A DNA stretch of 15,579 nucleotides from Candidatus Dadabacteria bacterium (GTDB lineage Bacteria; Desulfobacterota_D; UBA1144; Nemesobacterales; UBA2774): positions 1 through 15,579 of the forward strand of contig SMWY01000011.1 of the NCBI GenBank assembly GCA_004356555.1. The letters run 5' to 3'. Below, piece by piece: positions 1 to 8,338 of this stretch. The notes under the pieces were generated by a model. The model saw only the letters and a program-made list of their open reading frames with translations. It searched no databases and had not been told where the DNA came from. Position 1 is the first letter of the stretch. Every line of letters starts with the position of its first letter. A program made the translations under genes and the position numbers.

Positions 1-539
1 AACTCTACGCCAAGTTTAATAATTTCTGATTTCTCGATATCCACAAATGGGGCATCAATGACTAATTTATCGTTATCGGTCGCTAGCCTTTCAGAATTTT
101 GAAACGCCTCAACGAATTCTTTCCTGCAATCGGGATAAACCCCTCTATCAGAAAAATGCGCGCCGAAGAACACGTGATTAGCTCCGATGCTAACGGCATA
201 GCCTATTGCAATAGAAAGAAAAATGGCGTTTCTATTAGGAACAATAGTTACCTTAAGAGTCTCAAAGTGCTCGGCAGTCTCTGGAACTTCCGGTACCTCA
301 ACGTTTGAGTCTGTAAGCGCAGAGCCCAAAAGAAGCTCTTTCATAGCCGAAATATTTACTACTTTATGAGCAATATTTAAACTCTCACTGATACGATTGG
401 CCGAATTAATTTCCTTTAGGTGTCTTTGACCATAGATAAAGGTAAGGGCATAAACCTCAAAGCCCTCGTTAACCATTTTGTAGAGCAGTGTAGAACTATC
501 TATACCGCCTGAAGCTATAATTACGGCCTTTAGGCTCAT
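1..539 (-). CDS. queC: 7-cyano-7-deazaguanine synthase QueC, partial (N-terminal 179 residues)
   Basis: QueC converts 7-carboxy-7-deazaguanine, ammonia and ATP to preQ0 in the cytoplasm, a step of queuosine tRNA modification. I translated the minus strand from the ATG at 539. Residues 10-17 read SGGIDSST, the PP-loop ATP-binding motif of the N-type ATP pyrophosphatase family. Further family blocks are TFIYGQRH (about residues 34-41), VPNRNAIFLS in the middle, and FFGAHFSDRGVYPDCRKEF, which matches the substrate-binding block of QueC. The gene runs off the left edge, so the C-terminal zinc-binding cysteines are not visible; full-length members have about 220-230 residues. It follows the iron permease gene on the same strand after 67 bp but has its own promoter-like sequence. 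No Shine-Dalgarno sequence precedes the ATG. The identification is secure. Confidence 0.95.
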   Translation of the reverse strand, partial: MSLKAVIIASGGIDSSTLLYKMVNEGFEVYALTFIYGQRHLKEINSANRISESLNIAHKVVNISAMKELLLGSALTDSNVEVPEVPETAEHFETLKVTIVPNRNAIFLSIAIGYAVSIGANHVFFGAHFSDRGVYPDCRKEFVEAFQNSERLATDNDKLVIDAPFVDIEKSEIIKLGVE

Positions 540-546
540 GATCTTT

Positions 547-575
547 ATAATATATGCTCAAAATGACATGGACAA
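547..575 (-). promoter_or_regulatory. Candidate sigma70-type promoter of queC
   Basis: On the minus strand, TTGTCC (570-575) is followed by a 17-bp spacer and TATTAT (547-552). Only 7 nt separate the -10 box from the ATG of queC, so the transcript would begin at or within a few bases of the start codon (leaderless). The boxes are seen in the sequence; use as a promoter is inferred. Confidence 0.45.
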
Positions 576-606
576 GTGAATACGGGGGTTACTACTAAAA
601 CAACAG

Positions 607-2805
607 TCAGTGAACCTTCGTTGGAGTTTCTATATTTTTTGAGACAATATCGTAGAAGTCTCCTACTTTGGTTTCGAGCTCATCTACATGGCTCACTACT
701 TCTTGAATTTGTTTATCTAAATCCTCAGCCTCAAGGTCTATATTCTCACATTTTCTCCATTCAATTATATGCCCCTTAATATGATCAAATGCGGCCTGCA
801 TCGATTTCATGTCCTCAGATATCCGGGATATTGTTATAACAAGCTCTTTCTTTTCTCTCTCCCTTTTAACATAACCCAACCAGAAGGCTGCGAAGGCAAA
901 AGCCAGAACTAATAAGCCCTGAGGAATTGAAGTTTGCAGCGTAGGATAAAAGCCTACGGCATCTATATAAGGCAGGAAATCTAGAGGGGTCACGTTAACT
1001 ACTCCCGCCTCTTGAAGTTCTTTTATCCCCTTGCCCAATAGTATGAAAGCAAGAAAATAGAGGAAGACACTTGTGAAAGTGAAAAAGTACTTTATTGGTA
1101 TTCTAAGAGCCAACTTGAAAATTACGAAAAAGAGTACAACTAACACCGCCCCGCCTGCGATTATTCCCCATATCACAGCGGATCGGGAGTTTCCCGCCTG
1201 AAACCAAAGAGCCTGATAGAATAGTACGGTTTCAAATGCTTCTCTATAAACTGCGAAAAACGATACGCTCGCAAGAGCTATAACGCTGTTTCTTGAAACA
1301 GCATTTTCCACTTTACCCTGAATGTATTCCTTCCACTTCCTGACTTCTATCTTGGTAATAAGCCAATAGCTCACATAAAACAGCACTGCCGCTGCAATAA
1401 GAGCTGTTATACCTTCGATTATTTCACGCTGGGCGCCGCTTATGGAAATGACTGTCGAAGCCAGAAACCAAGTCAAGATTCCCGCCACTAAAGCCGAGAT
1501 CCAACCATAGTGTATATATTTAACGGATTTTCTTGAGCCTGTGGCATTTAAGAAAGCAATAATTGCCGCTATTATCAAAATTGCTTCAAGCCCTTCCCTC
1601 ACAATTATCGCAAAGGAATTAAGAAAGGATATGAACTTACTTGAAGATTTACTTTCCAAAATACCTGCTGCTGAGATTAAGTTGTCCTGAAGCTTTGTGT
1701 TTAAATTTTCCACTTCCCCGACTGCTTTTTCAGATTTAATAGCATTCCTGTAATCCCCAAAATTCTTCTCTATTTCTGCAGTAAATTTGCTGTTTTTAAC
1801 AAACAACTCAGGTTCTATCTGCTCAAAACCCACGAGATAAGCATCGAGGGCTTTTTCATAAGACTCTTTCGTACTACCTGTTTTATATAGGTCTAAGGAT
1901 TCATTTAATAATCCGCTTGTTATGATTAGTGCTGAATCTTCGGATGAAGTATGATCATTAAAGACTCCTTTACGAAGATAGGAAACAGCTAGATCTTGTT
2001 CATCATCACTACCTACATGTTCACTTATCTTATCCCTTACTTGATTGTTTGAGAGAGTTGCTAGGTTTTTATAATCCTTTATTTCCTCTGGGAGCAGAGA
2101 TCCAATTTCTTGTCCGGAATTAACACCTTCGTTTTTAGAAGCAAGTGACAGCACGTAAAATGCCACGTCCCATTTCTTATCGTCGGAAATCTGAGGGAAA
2201 GACGGCATTGCCGTACCAGCTATTCCAAAAGTCATTGTGTTGTGAACTTTAAAAGGTGAAAGCCCCAAAGAGAAATCGGGGTCAGTTAATTTTGTCGGCG
2301 AAGGATTTAACCCTTCTGCCAACGGGCCGTTTCCGGCACCACTAAGACCGTGACACTGTGAGCAATTATTGTTGTATAACTCTTTTCCTGTATCCAAAGA
2401 GGGGCTTTTCTCGGGATGAGGAACTATACCATAAGAGGAAATAATTTTTTCTTTTATGTTATTTGAAACTTCCTCGACATTTTCAACAGAAGATTTAGCA
2501 GCTATAAGATCTGATAGCTCGTTAATCTCTGATCCTATATTTGCTTTATCCCCCTCAGAGGATTTTAAAGTCTGAAAGAGCTCCTGAGCTTCAGAAGAGA
2601 ACTCTAGCATTTCCTTATATTCGCCGTTATTTATTACTTCACCATCTAAAACGGCATTTTGATAATCACCGCCTATATAATCAACTAGCGATAATATCCT
2701 CTTTTCTGTAGATGAAGAAAAAGATGGTAACGTGATTAATAGTAAAAGGGAGAGACTAACGCAAGAAATATAAAGGATTCTGGTTACTTTCTTGATAATA
2801 AGTAT
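607..2805 (-). CDS. Cytochrome c/FTR1 family iron permease, secreted N-terminus, non-canonical start
   Basis: This is a fusion of a periplasmic haem-binding part with an FTR1/EfeU-type iron permease for high-affinity iron import across the inner membrane. The first ATG is at 2610, but the open frame continues upstream to a stop at 2821-2823. That extension encodes a signal peptide (KKVTR, then a hydrophobic run LYISCVSLSLLLLITL) and a segment RILSLVDYIGGDYQNAV typical of this family's N-terminus. With a start at the ATA codon at 2803-2805 the product has 732 residues. Numbered this way, CSQCH (148-152) is the haem c motif, AMPSF near 201 may give the axial Met, and REGLE (404-408) and REAFE (522-526) are the two REXXE iron-binding motifs within about seven membrane helices. 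A charged, probably coiled-coil tail of about 80 residues ends the protein. A Fur box lies upstream, so iron repression is likely. The family is secure; the exact start is not. Confidence 0.9.
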   Translation of the reverse strand: MLIIKKVTRILYISCVSLSLLLLITLPSFSSSTEKRILSLVDYIGGDYQNAVLDGEVINNGEYKEMLEFSSEAQELFQTLKSSEGDKANIGSEINELSDLIAAKSSVENVEEVSNNIKEKIISSYGIVPHPEKSPSLDTGKELYNNNCSQCHGLSGAGNGPLAEGLNPSPTKLTDPDFSLGLSPFKVHNTMTFGIAGTAMPSFPQISDDKKWDVAFYVLSLASKNEGVNSGQEIGSLLPEEIKDYKNLATLSNNQVRDKISEHVGSDDEQDLAVSYLRKGVFNDHTSSEDSALIITSGLLNESLDLYKTGSTKESYEKALDAYLVGFEQIEPELFVKNSKFTAEIEKNFGDYRNAIKSEKAVGEVENLNTKLQDNLISAAGILESKSSSKFISFLNSFAIIVREGLEAILIIAAIIAFLNATGSRKSVKYIHYGWISALVAGILTWFLASTVISISGAQREIIEGITALIAAAVLFYVSYWLITKIEVRKWKEYIQGKVENAVSRNSVIALASVSFFAVYREAFETVLFYQALWFQAGNSRSAVIWGIIAGGAVLVVLFFVIFKLALRIPIKYFFTFTSVFLYFLAFILLGKGIKELQEAGVVNVTPLDFLPYIDAVGFYPTLQTSIPQGLLVLAFAFAAFWLGYVKREREKKELVITISRISEDMKSMQAAFDHIKGHIIEWRKCENIDLEAEDLDKQIQEVVSHVDELETKVGDFYDIVSKNIETPTKVH

Positions 2806-2813
2806 GCCTAAAG

Positions 2814-2818
2814 CCTCC
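2814..2818 (-). promoter_or_regulatory. Strong Shine-Dalgarno (GGAGG) that places the permease start near 2805
   Basis: GGAGG on the minus strand is followed by 8 nt and then ATA (2803-2805), in frame with the signal peptide of the permease. There is no ATG, GTG or TTG in any frame just downstream of it. The site is about 200 nt from the first canonical ATG (2610), so it cannot serve that codon. An ATT at 2797-2799 is the other possible start but lies 14 nt from the site. Confidence 0.6.
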
Positions 2819-2855
2819 GTTCAAATTTCACAAAAACATTCCATATGCTTGATTG

Positions 2856-2861
2856 ATTATA
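2856..2861 (-). promoter_or_regulatory. -10 box (TATAAT) of the iron permease gene
   Basis: A perfect TATAAT stands on the minus strand at 2856-2861, about 51 nt upstream of the proposed ATA start. The -35 position (about 2879-2885) falls inside the Fur box and is poor (TCATTT or ATCATT). Predicted transcription starts near 2849, giving a leader of about 45 nt that carries the GGAGG site. Confidence 0.5.
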
Positions 2862-2872
2862 CTTTCAACCGA

Positions 2873-2893
2873 AATTGAAAATGATTATCAATT
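2873..2893 (-). promoter_or_regulatory. Fur box (ferric uptake regulator operator)
   Basis: The 21-bp element is a near-perfect inverted repeat, with arms AATTGA and TCAATT. Its 15-bp core at 2876-2890, read on the minus strand, is TGATAATCATTTTCA. This differs at one defined position from the 7-1-7 Fur consensus TGATAAT-N-ATTATCA. It overlaps the -35 region of the permease promoter, the classic place for repression by Fe-Fur. Regulation is inferred from the sequence match and the iron-transport target. Confidence 0.8.
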
Positions 2894-2940
2894 AAGAGGT
2901 TTCAGAGTACCATAAAGGCTTTTAGTGTCAAGCAAGGAAG

Positions 2941-2968
2941 TTGCAAGAATAGGAATTTTTATTATTAT
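2941..2968 (+). promoter_or_regulatory. Candidate promoter of the mutA-mutB-meaB operon
   Basis: TTGCAA (2941-2946), a 16-bp spacer and TATTAT (2963-2968) lie 56 nt upstream of the mutA ATG. A short ribosome binding site (AGGTG, 3012-3016) precedes that ATG by 8 nt. The leader shows no cobalamin riboswitch; it is too short and lacks the B12-box block. The tract is AT-rich, so the promoter call is tentative. Confidence 0.35.
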
Positions 2969-3024
2969 TATTGAGCTGAACATAAAAAATCAGAGAAAAT
3001 TTGTAAAGATTAGGTGCCAGTTAA

Positions 3025-5061
3025 ATGAGCGATCCAGCTAAATATAAGGAAAAATTATTTGAAGAGTTCCCCGCAGTATCCGAGAAAGAATGGGAGAGCC
3101 AAATAGGAAAGGATTTAAAGGGAAGAGAATTTGAAAAGTTAATCTGGAAAACTTATGAAAATATAGAAGTAGACCCTTTCTATACAGAAAAGAGCTTAGA
3201 GTCTATCAACTATCTAATGGATTCACTTCCGGGAGAATTTCCATTTGTTCGAGGCGCAAATTCTACAAATAACAGCTGGAGAATTAATCAGGAAATCAGT
3301 GAGGCTGATATAGGGCTTGCAAACAGACTGGCGTTAAATTGCCTAAATGGCGGTGCAGATTCTCTCACATTCAATTGTGAAATTGATGATGAGAAATGTT
3401 CAGGTACTCCAATTCAAAACACAGAGGACATGGCTTTACTCCTCGACGGTATAGATATAGAAAAAGTACCAATCCATTTCAAATGCGGCAGCGGCAGAAT
3501 TGGTATCTTGTCTCTCTTCATAAACGAGTCTAAAAGAAGGGGGGGAAGCATAAAAAAGTTATCAGGCTCTCTTGATACCGATCCGTTGAAGGATTTAACT
3601 CTTAATGGATCTTTCACAATAGGCGAACAGAACTCTTTTAAAGAATTAAGGACATTGATTTCATATTTGAGCGATTATATGCCCAATTATAAGGGCCTAA
3701 AAGTTCACAGCTCGCAGTTCCACGACTCGGGAGCTTCAATTACTCAGGAGCTTGCTTTCACACTGGCTGCAGGAGTGGAATACTTAGACAGGCTTACCGA
3801 AATGGACCTCAGATCTGATCAGATTTCACAGCAGATGTCATTTTCATTCTCAATCGGCTCGAATTACTTTATGGAAATTGCCAAGCTAAAGGCAGCAAGA
3901 TTACTTTGGGCACAAATCTTGGAACAATACGCTCCAAATGATAAGTCTATTGATCCTATGTCTATAGAAGTCAGAACCTCCACGTGGAATAAAACTCTTT
4001 ATGACCCATATGTGAATTTACTTAGAGGCACTGTGGAAACTATGGCAGGCGTATTAGCAGGGGCAAGTTCAATAACCGTTAGGCCGTTTGATTCAGAATA
4101 TAAAAGTCCCGATGAATTCTCTTTGAGGATGGCAAGAAACACTCAGCTTGTATTAAAGAACGAATCCTATTTAGATCGGGTTACAGACCCTTCGGCAGGA
4201 TCGTATTATATTGAGAACTTAACGAATTCGATAGCACAAGAGTCCTGGAAGCTCTTCCAAAAAATTGAGTCCGAGGGAGGACTTGTAGAGTCTCTTAAGT
4301 CTGGTGCTGTGCAAGATGAAATAAACAATACAAGAAAAAGAAGGGATATGAATATAGCAATCAGGAAAGACACCTTTTTAGGTGTTAATCAATATCCGAA
4401 TCCCAAAGAAAACATGTCAACTGAAATTCAAGAAAAGGGCTCCACTATTATACTTAAAAAATCCGGAAATAAGCTTAACACCGAAGACAAACTAAGTATT
4501 GAATACATAACTGAATATCTTGCCGGTGATGGTGTATACACTGGAGATGTATTAATACAAAACTCTGTAGGATCAGAATGTAGTATTACCACATTAAAAC
4601 CTTACCGCGGGGCACAGGTTTTTGAAGAAGTACGTTTGACAACAGAGCAACACATTAGAGAAACCGGGCATAAACCCAAGGTTTTCTTACTGACAATAGG
4701 AAATTCTTCAATTAGAAGTGCCAGAGCATCTTTTTCAAGCAACTTTTTCGGATGTGCGGGTTTTGAAATTATTAATAACATCGGATTTGATACACCGGAA
4801 GACGGCATTAATGCCGCCGTTGAAAATAATGCAGATATAGTTGCGATCTGCAGTTCAGATGATGAGTACTTAAACTATGCCCCACAAATTACTAAAGAGT
4901 TAAAGGAAAGAAATCCTAATATTAAAATCATCATTGCCGGCAACCCTAAAGAACATAGAAACAAACTTGAACAAGCGGGGGTAGATGATTTTATTCATGT
5001 TCATTCAAACGCACTTGAAACTCTAAAGAAATATCAAGAGATATTAGGAATGAGAGTTTAA
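3025..5061 (+). CDS. mutA: Methylmalonyl-CoA mutase small (beta) subunit
   Basis: This is the non-catalytic partner of the adenosylcobalamin-dependent mutase that interconverts (R)-methylmalonyl-CoA and succinyl-CoA. The 678-residue product starts with FPAVSEKEWESQIGKDLKG, the usual opening of small subunits, followed by a degenerate TIM-barrel half with family blocks such as SGASITQELAFTLAAGVEYL and ARLLWAQILEQY. The C-terminal cobalamin-type fold (about 545-678) lacks the DxHxxG cobalt-binding motif; the corresponding stretch reads IGNSSIRSARASF. This is normal for the beta chain and shows that it does not bind the cofactor. The length fits the family, which usually has 620-680 residues. 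The start is supported by AGGTG 8 nt upstream. mutB follows after 16 bp, so the two subunits are surely co-transcribed. Confidence 0.93.
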   Translation: MSDPAKYKEKLFEEFPAVSEKEWESQIGKDLKGREFEKLIWKTYENIEVDPFYTEKSLESINYLMDSLPGEFPFVRGANSTNNSWRINQEISEADIGLANRLALNCLNGGADSLTFNCEIDDEKCSGTPIQNTEDMALLLDGIDIEKVPIHFKCGSGRIGILSLFINESKRRGGSIKKLSGSLDTDPLKDLTLNGSFTIGEQNSFKELRTLISYLSDYMPNYKGLKVHSSQFHDSGASITQELAFTLAAGVEYLDRLTEMDLRSDQISQQMSFSFSIGSNYFMEIAKLKAARLLWAQILEQYAPNDKSIDPMSIEVRTSTWNKTLYDPYVNLLRGTVETMAGVLAGASSITVRPFDSEYKSPDEFSLRMARNTQLVLKNESYLDRVTDPSAGSYYIENLTNSIAQESWKLFQKIESEGGLVESLKSGAVQDEINNTRKRRDMNIAIRKDTFLGVNQYPNPKENMSTEIQEKGSTIILKKSGNKLNTEDKLSIEYITEYLAGDGVYTGDVLIQNSVGSECSITTLKPYRGAQVFEEVRLTTEQHIRETGHKPKVFLLTIGNSSIRSARASFSSNFFGCAGFEIINNIGFDTPEDGINAAVENNADIVAICSSDDEYLNYAPQITKELKERNPNIKIIIAGNPKEHRNKLEQAGVDDFIHVHSNALETLKKYQEILGMRV

Positions 5062-5077
5062 GAAGAGGTGAGTACTT

Positions 5078-7231
5078 TTGAGACCGGATTTCTCAAACAT
5101 AGATTTTCGTCATTCTGAAACTAAGGGTTCGGATCATATATCCCGAAATTTCAAAAATGGATGGATGACTCCTGAAGGGATAGAGGTTAAATCCCTATAT
5201 ACTAATGATGACCTCCTAGAAATGGAACACCTTAATTATGCTGCGGGAATAGCCCCCTATCTACGCGGGCCCTACTCTACAATGTACGTTACTCGCCCCT
5301 GGACTATCAGACAATACGCCGGGTTTTCAACAGCGGAGGAATCTAATGCCTTTTACAGAAGAAACCTAGCAGCAGGTCAAAAGGGCTTGTCGATAGCCTT
5401 TGATCTCCCAACTCACCGCGGATATGATTCCGACCATCAACGAGTAGTAGGCGATGTGGGAAAAGCCGGCGTTGCTATTGATTCCATTTTGGATATGAAA
5501 ATTCTTTTCGATCAGATACCGCTCGATGAAATTTCGGTTTCAATGACTATGAACGGCGCAGTGCTTCCAATAATGGCCTTTTACATCGTAGCCGCCGAAG
5601 AACAGGGGATCAGCCCTGAAAAACTAGACGGCACAATTCAGAACGATATATTAAAGGAATTCATGGTTCGTAATACTTATATTTACCCTCCTGAGCCCTC
5701 AATGCAAATCATAGCGGACATTTTTAAATACACGGCAGAAAAGATGCCAAAATTTAATTCAATAAGTGTAAGTGGATACCATATGGAAGAAGCGGGAGCT
5801 TCCTCTGACATCGAACTTGCCTACACTCTTGCAGACGGACTCGAGTACATAAGGACATGTATTAAGACCGGAATGAATATTGATGATTTTGCTCCCCGTA
5901 TCTCATTTTTCTGGGGTATTGGGATGAATCATTTTATGGAAATAGCAAAAATGAGGGCAGCCCGTATGCTCTGGGCAAAGCTAGTAAAACAGTTCAACCC
6001 TAAAAATCCAAAATCTTTGGCGCTAAGAACCCACTGTCAGACATCCGGCTGGAGCTTAACCGAGCAAGACCCTTTCAATAATGTAATAAGGACATGCATT
6101 GAAGCACTTGCCGCAGCCCTTGGCGGCACACAATCTCTTCATACAAACGCTCTTGATGAGGCAATTGCTCTGCCAACTGATTTTTCGGCCCGCATCGCAA
6201 GAAATACTCAGATCTATCTTCAAGAGGAAACAAACATATGCCGGTCCGTTGATCCATGGGCAGGTTCATATTATGTCGAATACTTAACCGACCAGATTGC
6301 ACACAGGGCATGGGAGTTGATAAGTGAAATTGAAGAGCTTGGGGGAATGGCAAAAGCAATAGACACTGGGATACCAAAAATGAGGATTGAGGAAGCAGCT
6401 GCCAGAAAACAGGCCCGTATAGACTCTGGGCAGGACATCATAGTCGGCGTAAATAAATATCAAGTGGAAGAGGAAAACCAAATAGAGATATTAGAGGTCG
6501 ATAACACGGCTGTAATGCGCTCACAACTTGAGCGGTTGAAAGAACTCAAGAAATCAAGAGACAATCAAGCAGTAAAGGGTGCACTAGATGCTATTACCAA
6601 ATGTGCCGAGACAGGCTCGGGCAACCTTTTAGAGCTTGCAGTGGAAGCGGCTCGAGAAAGAGCGTCTCTCGGAGAGATCTCGTATGCGTGTGAGAAGGTA
6701 TTTGGTAGATATAAAGCTGTAATTCGTTCGATTTCGGGTGTATATTCTTCTGAAATGTCTCAAGATAAGGACTTTGTTAAAGCAAGAGAGCTGGCAGACG
6801 AATTTGCCGCGCTTGAAGGAAGACGCCCAAGAATAATGGTTGCAAAGATGGGACAGGACGGTCATGACCGTGGAGCGAAGATTATTGCAACTAGCTTTGC
6901 CGACCTTGGATTTGATGTGGATATCGGGCCACTTTTTCAAACCCCTAACGAAGCGGCAAAACAAGCCATTGAGAATGACGTCCATATAATTGGAATTTCA
7001 AGTCTAGCAGCCAGTCACAAAACACTTGTTCCCGAGCTGTTAGGTGAGATCAAGAAGTTAAACCGTGAGGACATAATGGTGGTTGCAGGTGGAGTTATTC
7101 CTAAACAAGATTATGATTTTCTTTACGACGCCGGCATTACTGCTATATTCGGACCGGGTACTGTTATTTCACAAGCTGCCGAGAAATTACTGAAAATATT
7201 GATTGACAATATCAAAGAAACTAATCAATAG
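5078..7231 (+). CDS. mutB: Methylmalonyl-CoA mutase large (alpha, catalytic) subunit
   Basis: This is the catalytic, B12-binding subunit of methylmalonyl-CoA mutase (717 residues). The N-terminal TIM barrel (about 40-560) binds the CoA ester and the C-terminal Rossmann-like domain (about 580-710) binds cobalamin. Tyr80 (in IRQYAGFS), Arg198 (in MVRNTYIYPP) and His235 (in SGYHMEEAGA) fall at the spacing of Tyr89, Arg207 and His244 of the Propionibacterium enzyme. The first two confer specificity for the methylmalonyl carboxylate and differ in isobutyryl-CoA mutase, so the assignment is specific. KMGQDGHDRG carries the DxHxxG motif, with His596 as the lower cobalt ligand. The start codon is TTG at 5078, chosen because AGAGGTG (5064-5070) sits 7 nt upstream and the protein aligns from there. 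meaB follows after 48 bp. Confidence 0.96.
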   Translation: MRPDFSNIDFRHSETKGSDHISRNFKNGWMTPEGIEVKSLYTNDDLLEMEHLNYAAGIAPYLRGPYSTMYVTRPWTIRQYAGFSTAEESNAFYRRNLAAGQKGLSIAFDLPTHRGYDSDHQRVVGDVGKAGVAIDSILDMKILFDQIPLDEISVSMTMNGAVLPIMAFYIVAAEEQGISPEKLDGTIQNDILKEFMVRNTYIYPPEPSMQIIADIFKYTAEKMPKFNSISVSGYHMEEAGASSDIELAYTLADGLEYIRTCIKTGMNIDDFAPRISFFWGIGMNHFMEIAKMRAARMLWAKLVKQFNPKNPKSLALRTHCQTSGWSLTEQDPFNNVIRTCIEALAAALGGTQSLHTNALDEAIALPTDFSARIARNTQIYLQEETNICRSVDPWAGSYYVEYLTDQIAHRAWELISEIEELGGMAKAIDTGIPKMRIEEAAARKQARIDSGQDIIVGVNKYQVEEENQIEILEVDNTAVMRSQLERLKELKKSRDNQAVKGALDAITKCAETGSGNLLELAVEAARERASLGEISYACEKVFGRYKAVIRSISGVYSSEMSQDKDFVKARELADEFAALEGRRPRIMVAKMGQDGHDRGAKIIATSFADLGFDVDIGPLFQTPNEAAKQAIENDVHIIGISSLAASHKTLVPELLGEIKKLNREDIMVVAGGVIPKQDYDFLYDAGITAIFGPGTVISQAAEKLLKILIDNIKETNQ

Positions 7232-7279
7232 AAGATTGTCTGACAATTCAAATTCAAGTGTAGATCTGAAAGACCCGCT

Positions 7280-8290
7280 ATGGGAAAAATAAAACGAAAA
7301 AACGAGCTATCGTTTAAAGAGTTTACAGAGGGGATACTTGCAGGTGACCGCTCTGTATTAAGTCAGGCAATTACTCTTAGAGAAAGCACCTTACCAAAAC
7401 ATAACGATCTGGCACAGAAGATTATTGAATACTGCCTTCCTCAGACAGGAAAATCAATTCGGATCGGCATAACTGGTATCCCCGGTGTTGGAAAAAGCAC
7501 ATTCATAGAAACATTTGGATTGTATCTAACCCAGGAGAAAAAGAGATCAGTTGCGGTATTAGCAATTGATCCAACAAGCGAGCGCACTAAGGGAAGTATC
7601 TTAGGGGATAAAATAAGAATGGAAGAGCTCTCACTCGACCCAAATGCCTTTATACGCCCCTCCCCAACATCAGGCTCATTGGGTGGTGTAGCAAAAAATA
7701 CACGTGAGACAATTTTATTATGCGAGGCTGCAGGCTTTAATACCATAATCATTGAAACCGTAGGTGTCGGCCAGTCAGAGGTTGCGGTGGATTCTATGGT
7801 TGATTTTTTCCTCTTACTTCTTCTTGCGGGGGCAGGAGATGAAATTCAGGGGATGAAAAGAGGCATCATGGAAATGGCTGATGCTGTAGCTATAACAAAA
7901 GCTGATGGTGAAAATATTGTCAAAGCCGAGCAGGCGAAGAGAGAGTTCGAAAATGCCATTCACCTCTACCCTCCTAAAGAAAGCGGATGGGTACCAGAGG
8001 TTACAACTTGTTCTTCCATAAAAAATAAGGGCATAGATGAAATTTGGGAAACGATTATTAAACACCGAAAGCTGATTGAACAAAGCGGAGAATTAGAAAA
8101 GAAAAGACAGCGGCAAGCAAGAAAGTCGATGCATGAAGCTATTTTATACGGATTAAAAAGTAGTTTCTACTCTAGCGAACAAATCCAAAAAGCCCTCCTC
8201 AAACTGGAAAAACAGGTCACTCAAGGCAAAAAAAGCCCATTTGCTGCTGCAGACGGACTACTATCTAAATACTTCAAGAATTTTTCTTAA
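7280..8290 (+). CDS. meaB: Methylmalonyl-CoA mutase-associated GTPase MeaB (ArgK family)
   Basis: MeaB is a SIMIBI-class G protein that gates cofactor loading into methylmalonyl-CoA mutase and protects the enzyme from inactivation. The 336-residue product has the P-loop GIPGVGKS (66-73), VLAIDPTSERTKGSILGDK (about 93-111), TSGSLGGVAKNTRE (130-143), ETVGVGQSE (159-167), the switch III-like block GAGDEIQGMKRG (184-195) and TKAD (206-209), the base-specificity motif equivalent to NKxD. Length and motif order match the family. It stands directly behind mutA and mutB, the usual place for this chaperone. The ribosome binding site is weak (GAAAGA). An older family name, ArgK, comes from a disputed link to arginine transport and does not apply here. 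Confidence 0.95.
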   Translation: MGKIKRKNELSFKEFTEGILAGDRSVLSQAITLRESTLPKHNDLAQKIIEYCLPQTGKSIRIGITGIPGVGKSTFIETFGLYLTQEKKRSVAVLAIDPTSERTKGSILGDKIRMEELSLDPNAFIRPSPTSGSLGGVAKNTRETILLCEAAGFNTIIIETVGVGQSEVAVDSMVDFFLLLLLAGAGDEIQGMKRGIMEMADAVAITKADGENIVKAEQAKREFENAIHLYPPKESGWVPEVTTCSSIKNKGIDEIWETIIKHRKLIEQSGELEKKRQRQARKSMHEAILYGLKSSFYSSEQIQKALLKLEKQVTQGKKSPFAAADGLLSKYFKNFS

Positions 8291-8338
8291 TTAAAAAATT
8301 ATCTAGACATAAGGGCCCAAAACAGAAAAAATAGTTAT

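Noticed and set aside
5702..5710. Gln210 in PSMQI of MutB first looked like a loss of the substrate-binding Arg207.
   Set aside because: Counting from the conserved Tyr in RQYAGFS places the Arg207 equivalent at Arg198 in MVRNTY, which is conserved. Gln210 is a different position.
6075..6985. Several antisense open frames of 60-120 codons within mutB.
   Set aside because: They lie inside a well-matched gene, have no family resemblance, and are explained by codon bias of the sense strand.
7233..7246. Small hairpin ATTGTC-T-GACAAT between mutB and meaB, a possible terminator or processing site.
   Set aside because: The stem is short and weak, there is no T run, and meaB functionally belongs with mutAB.
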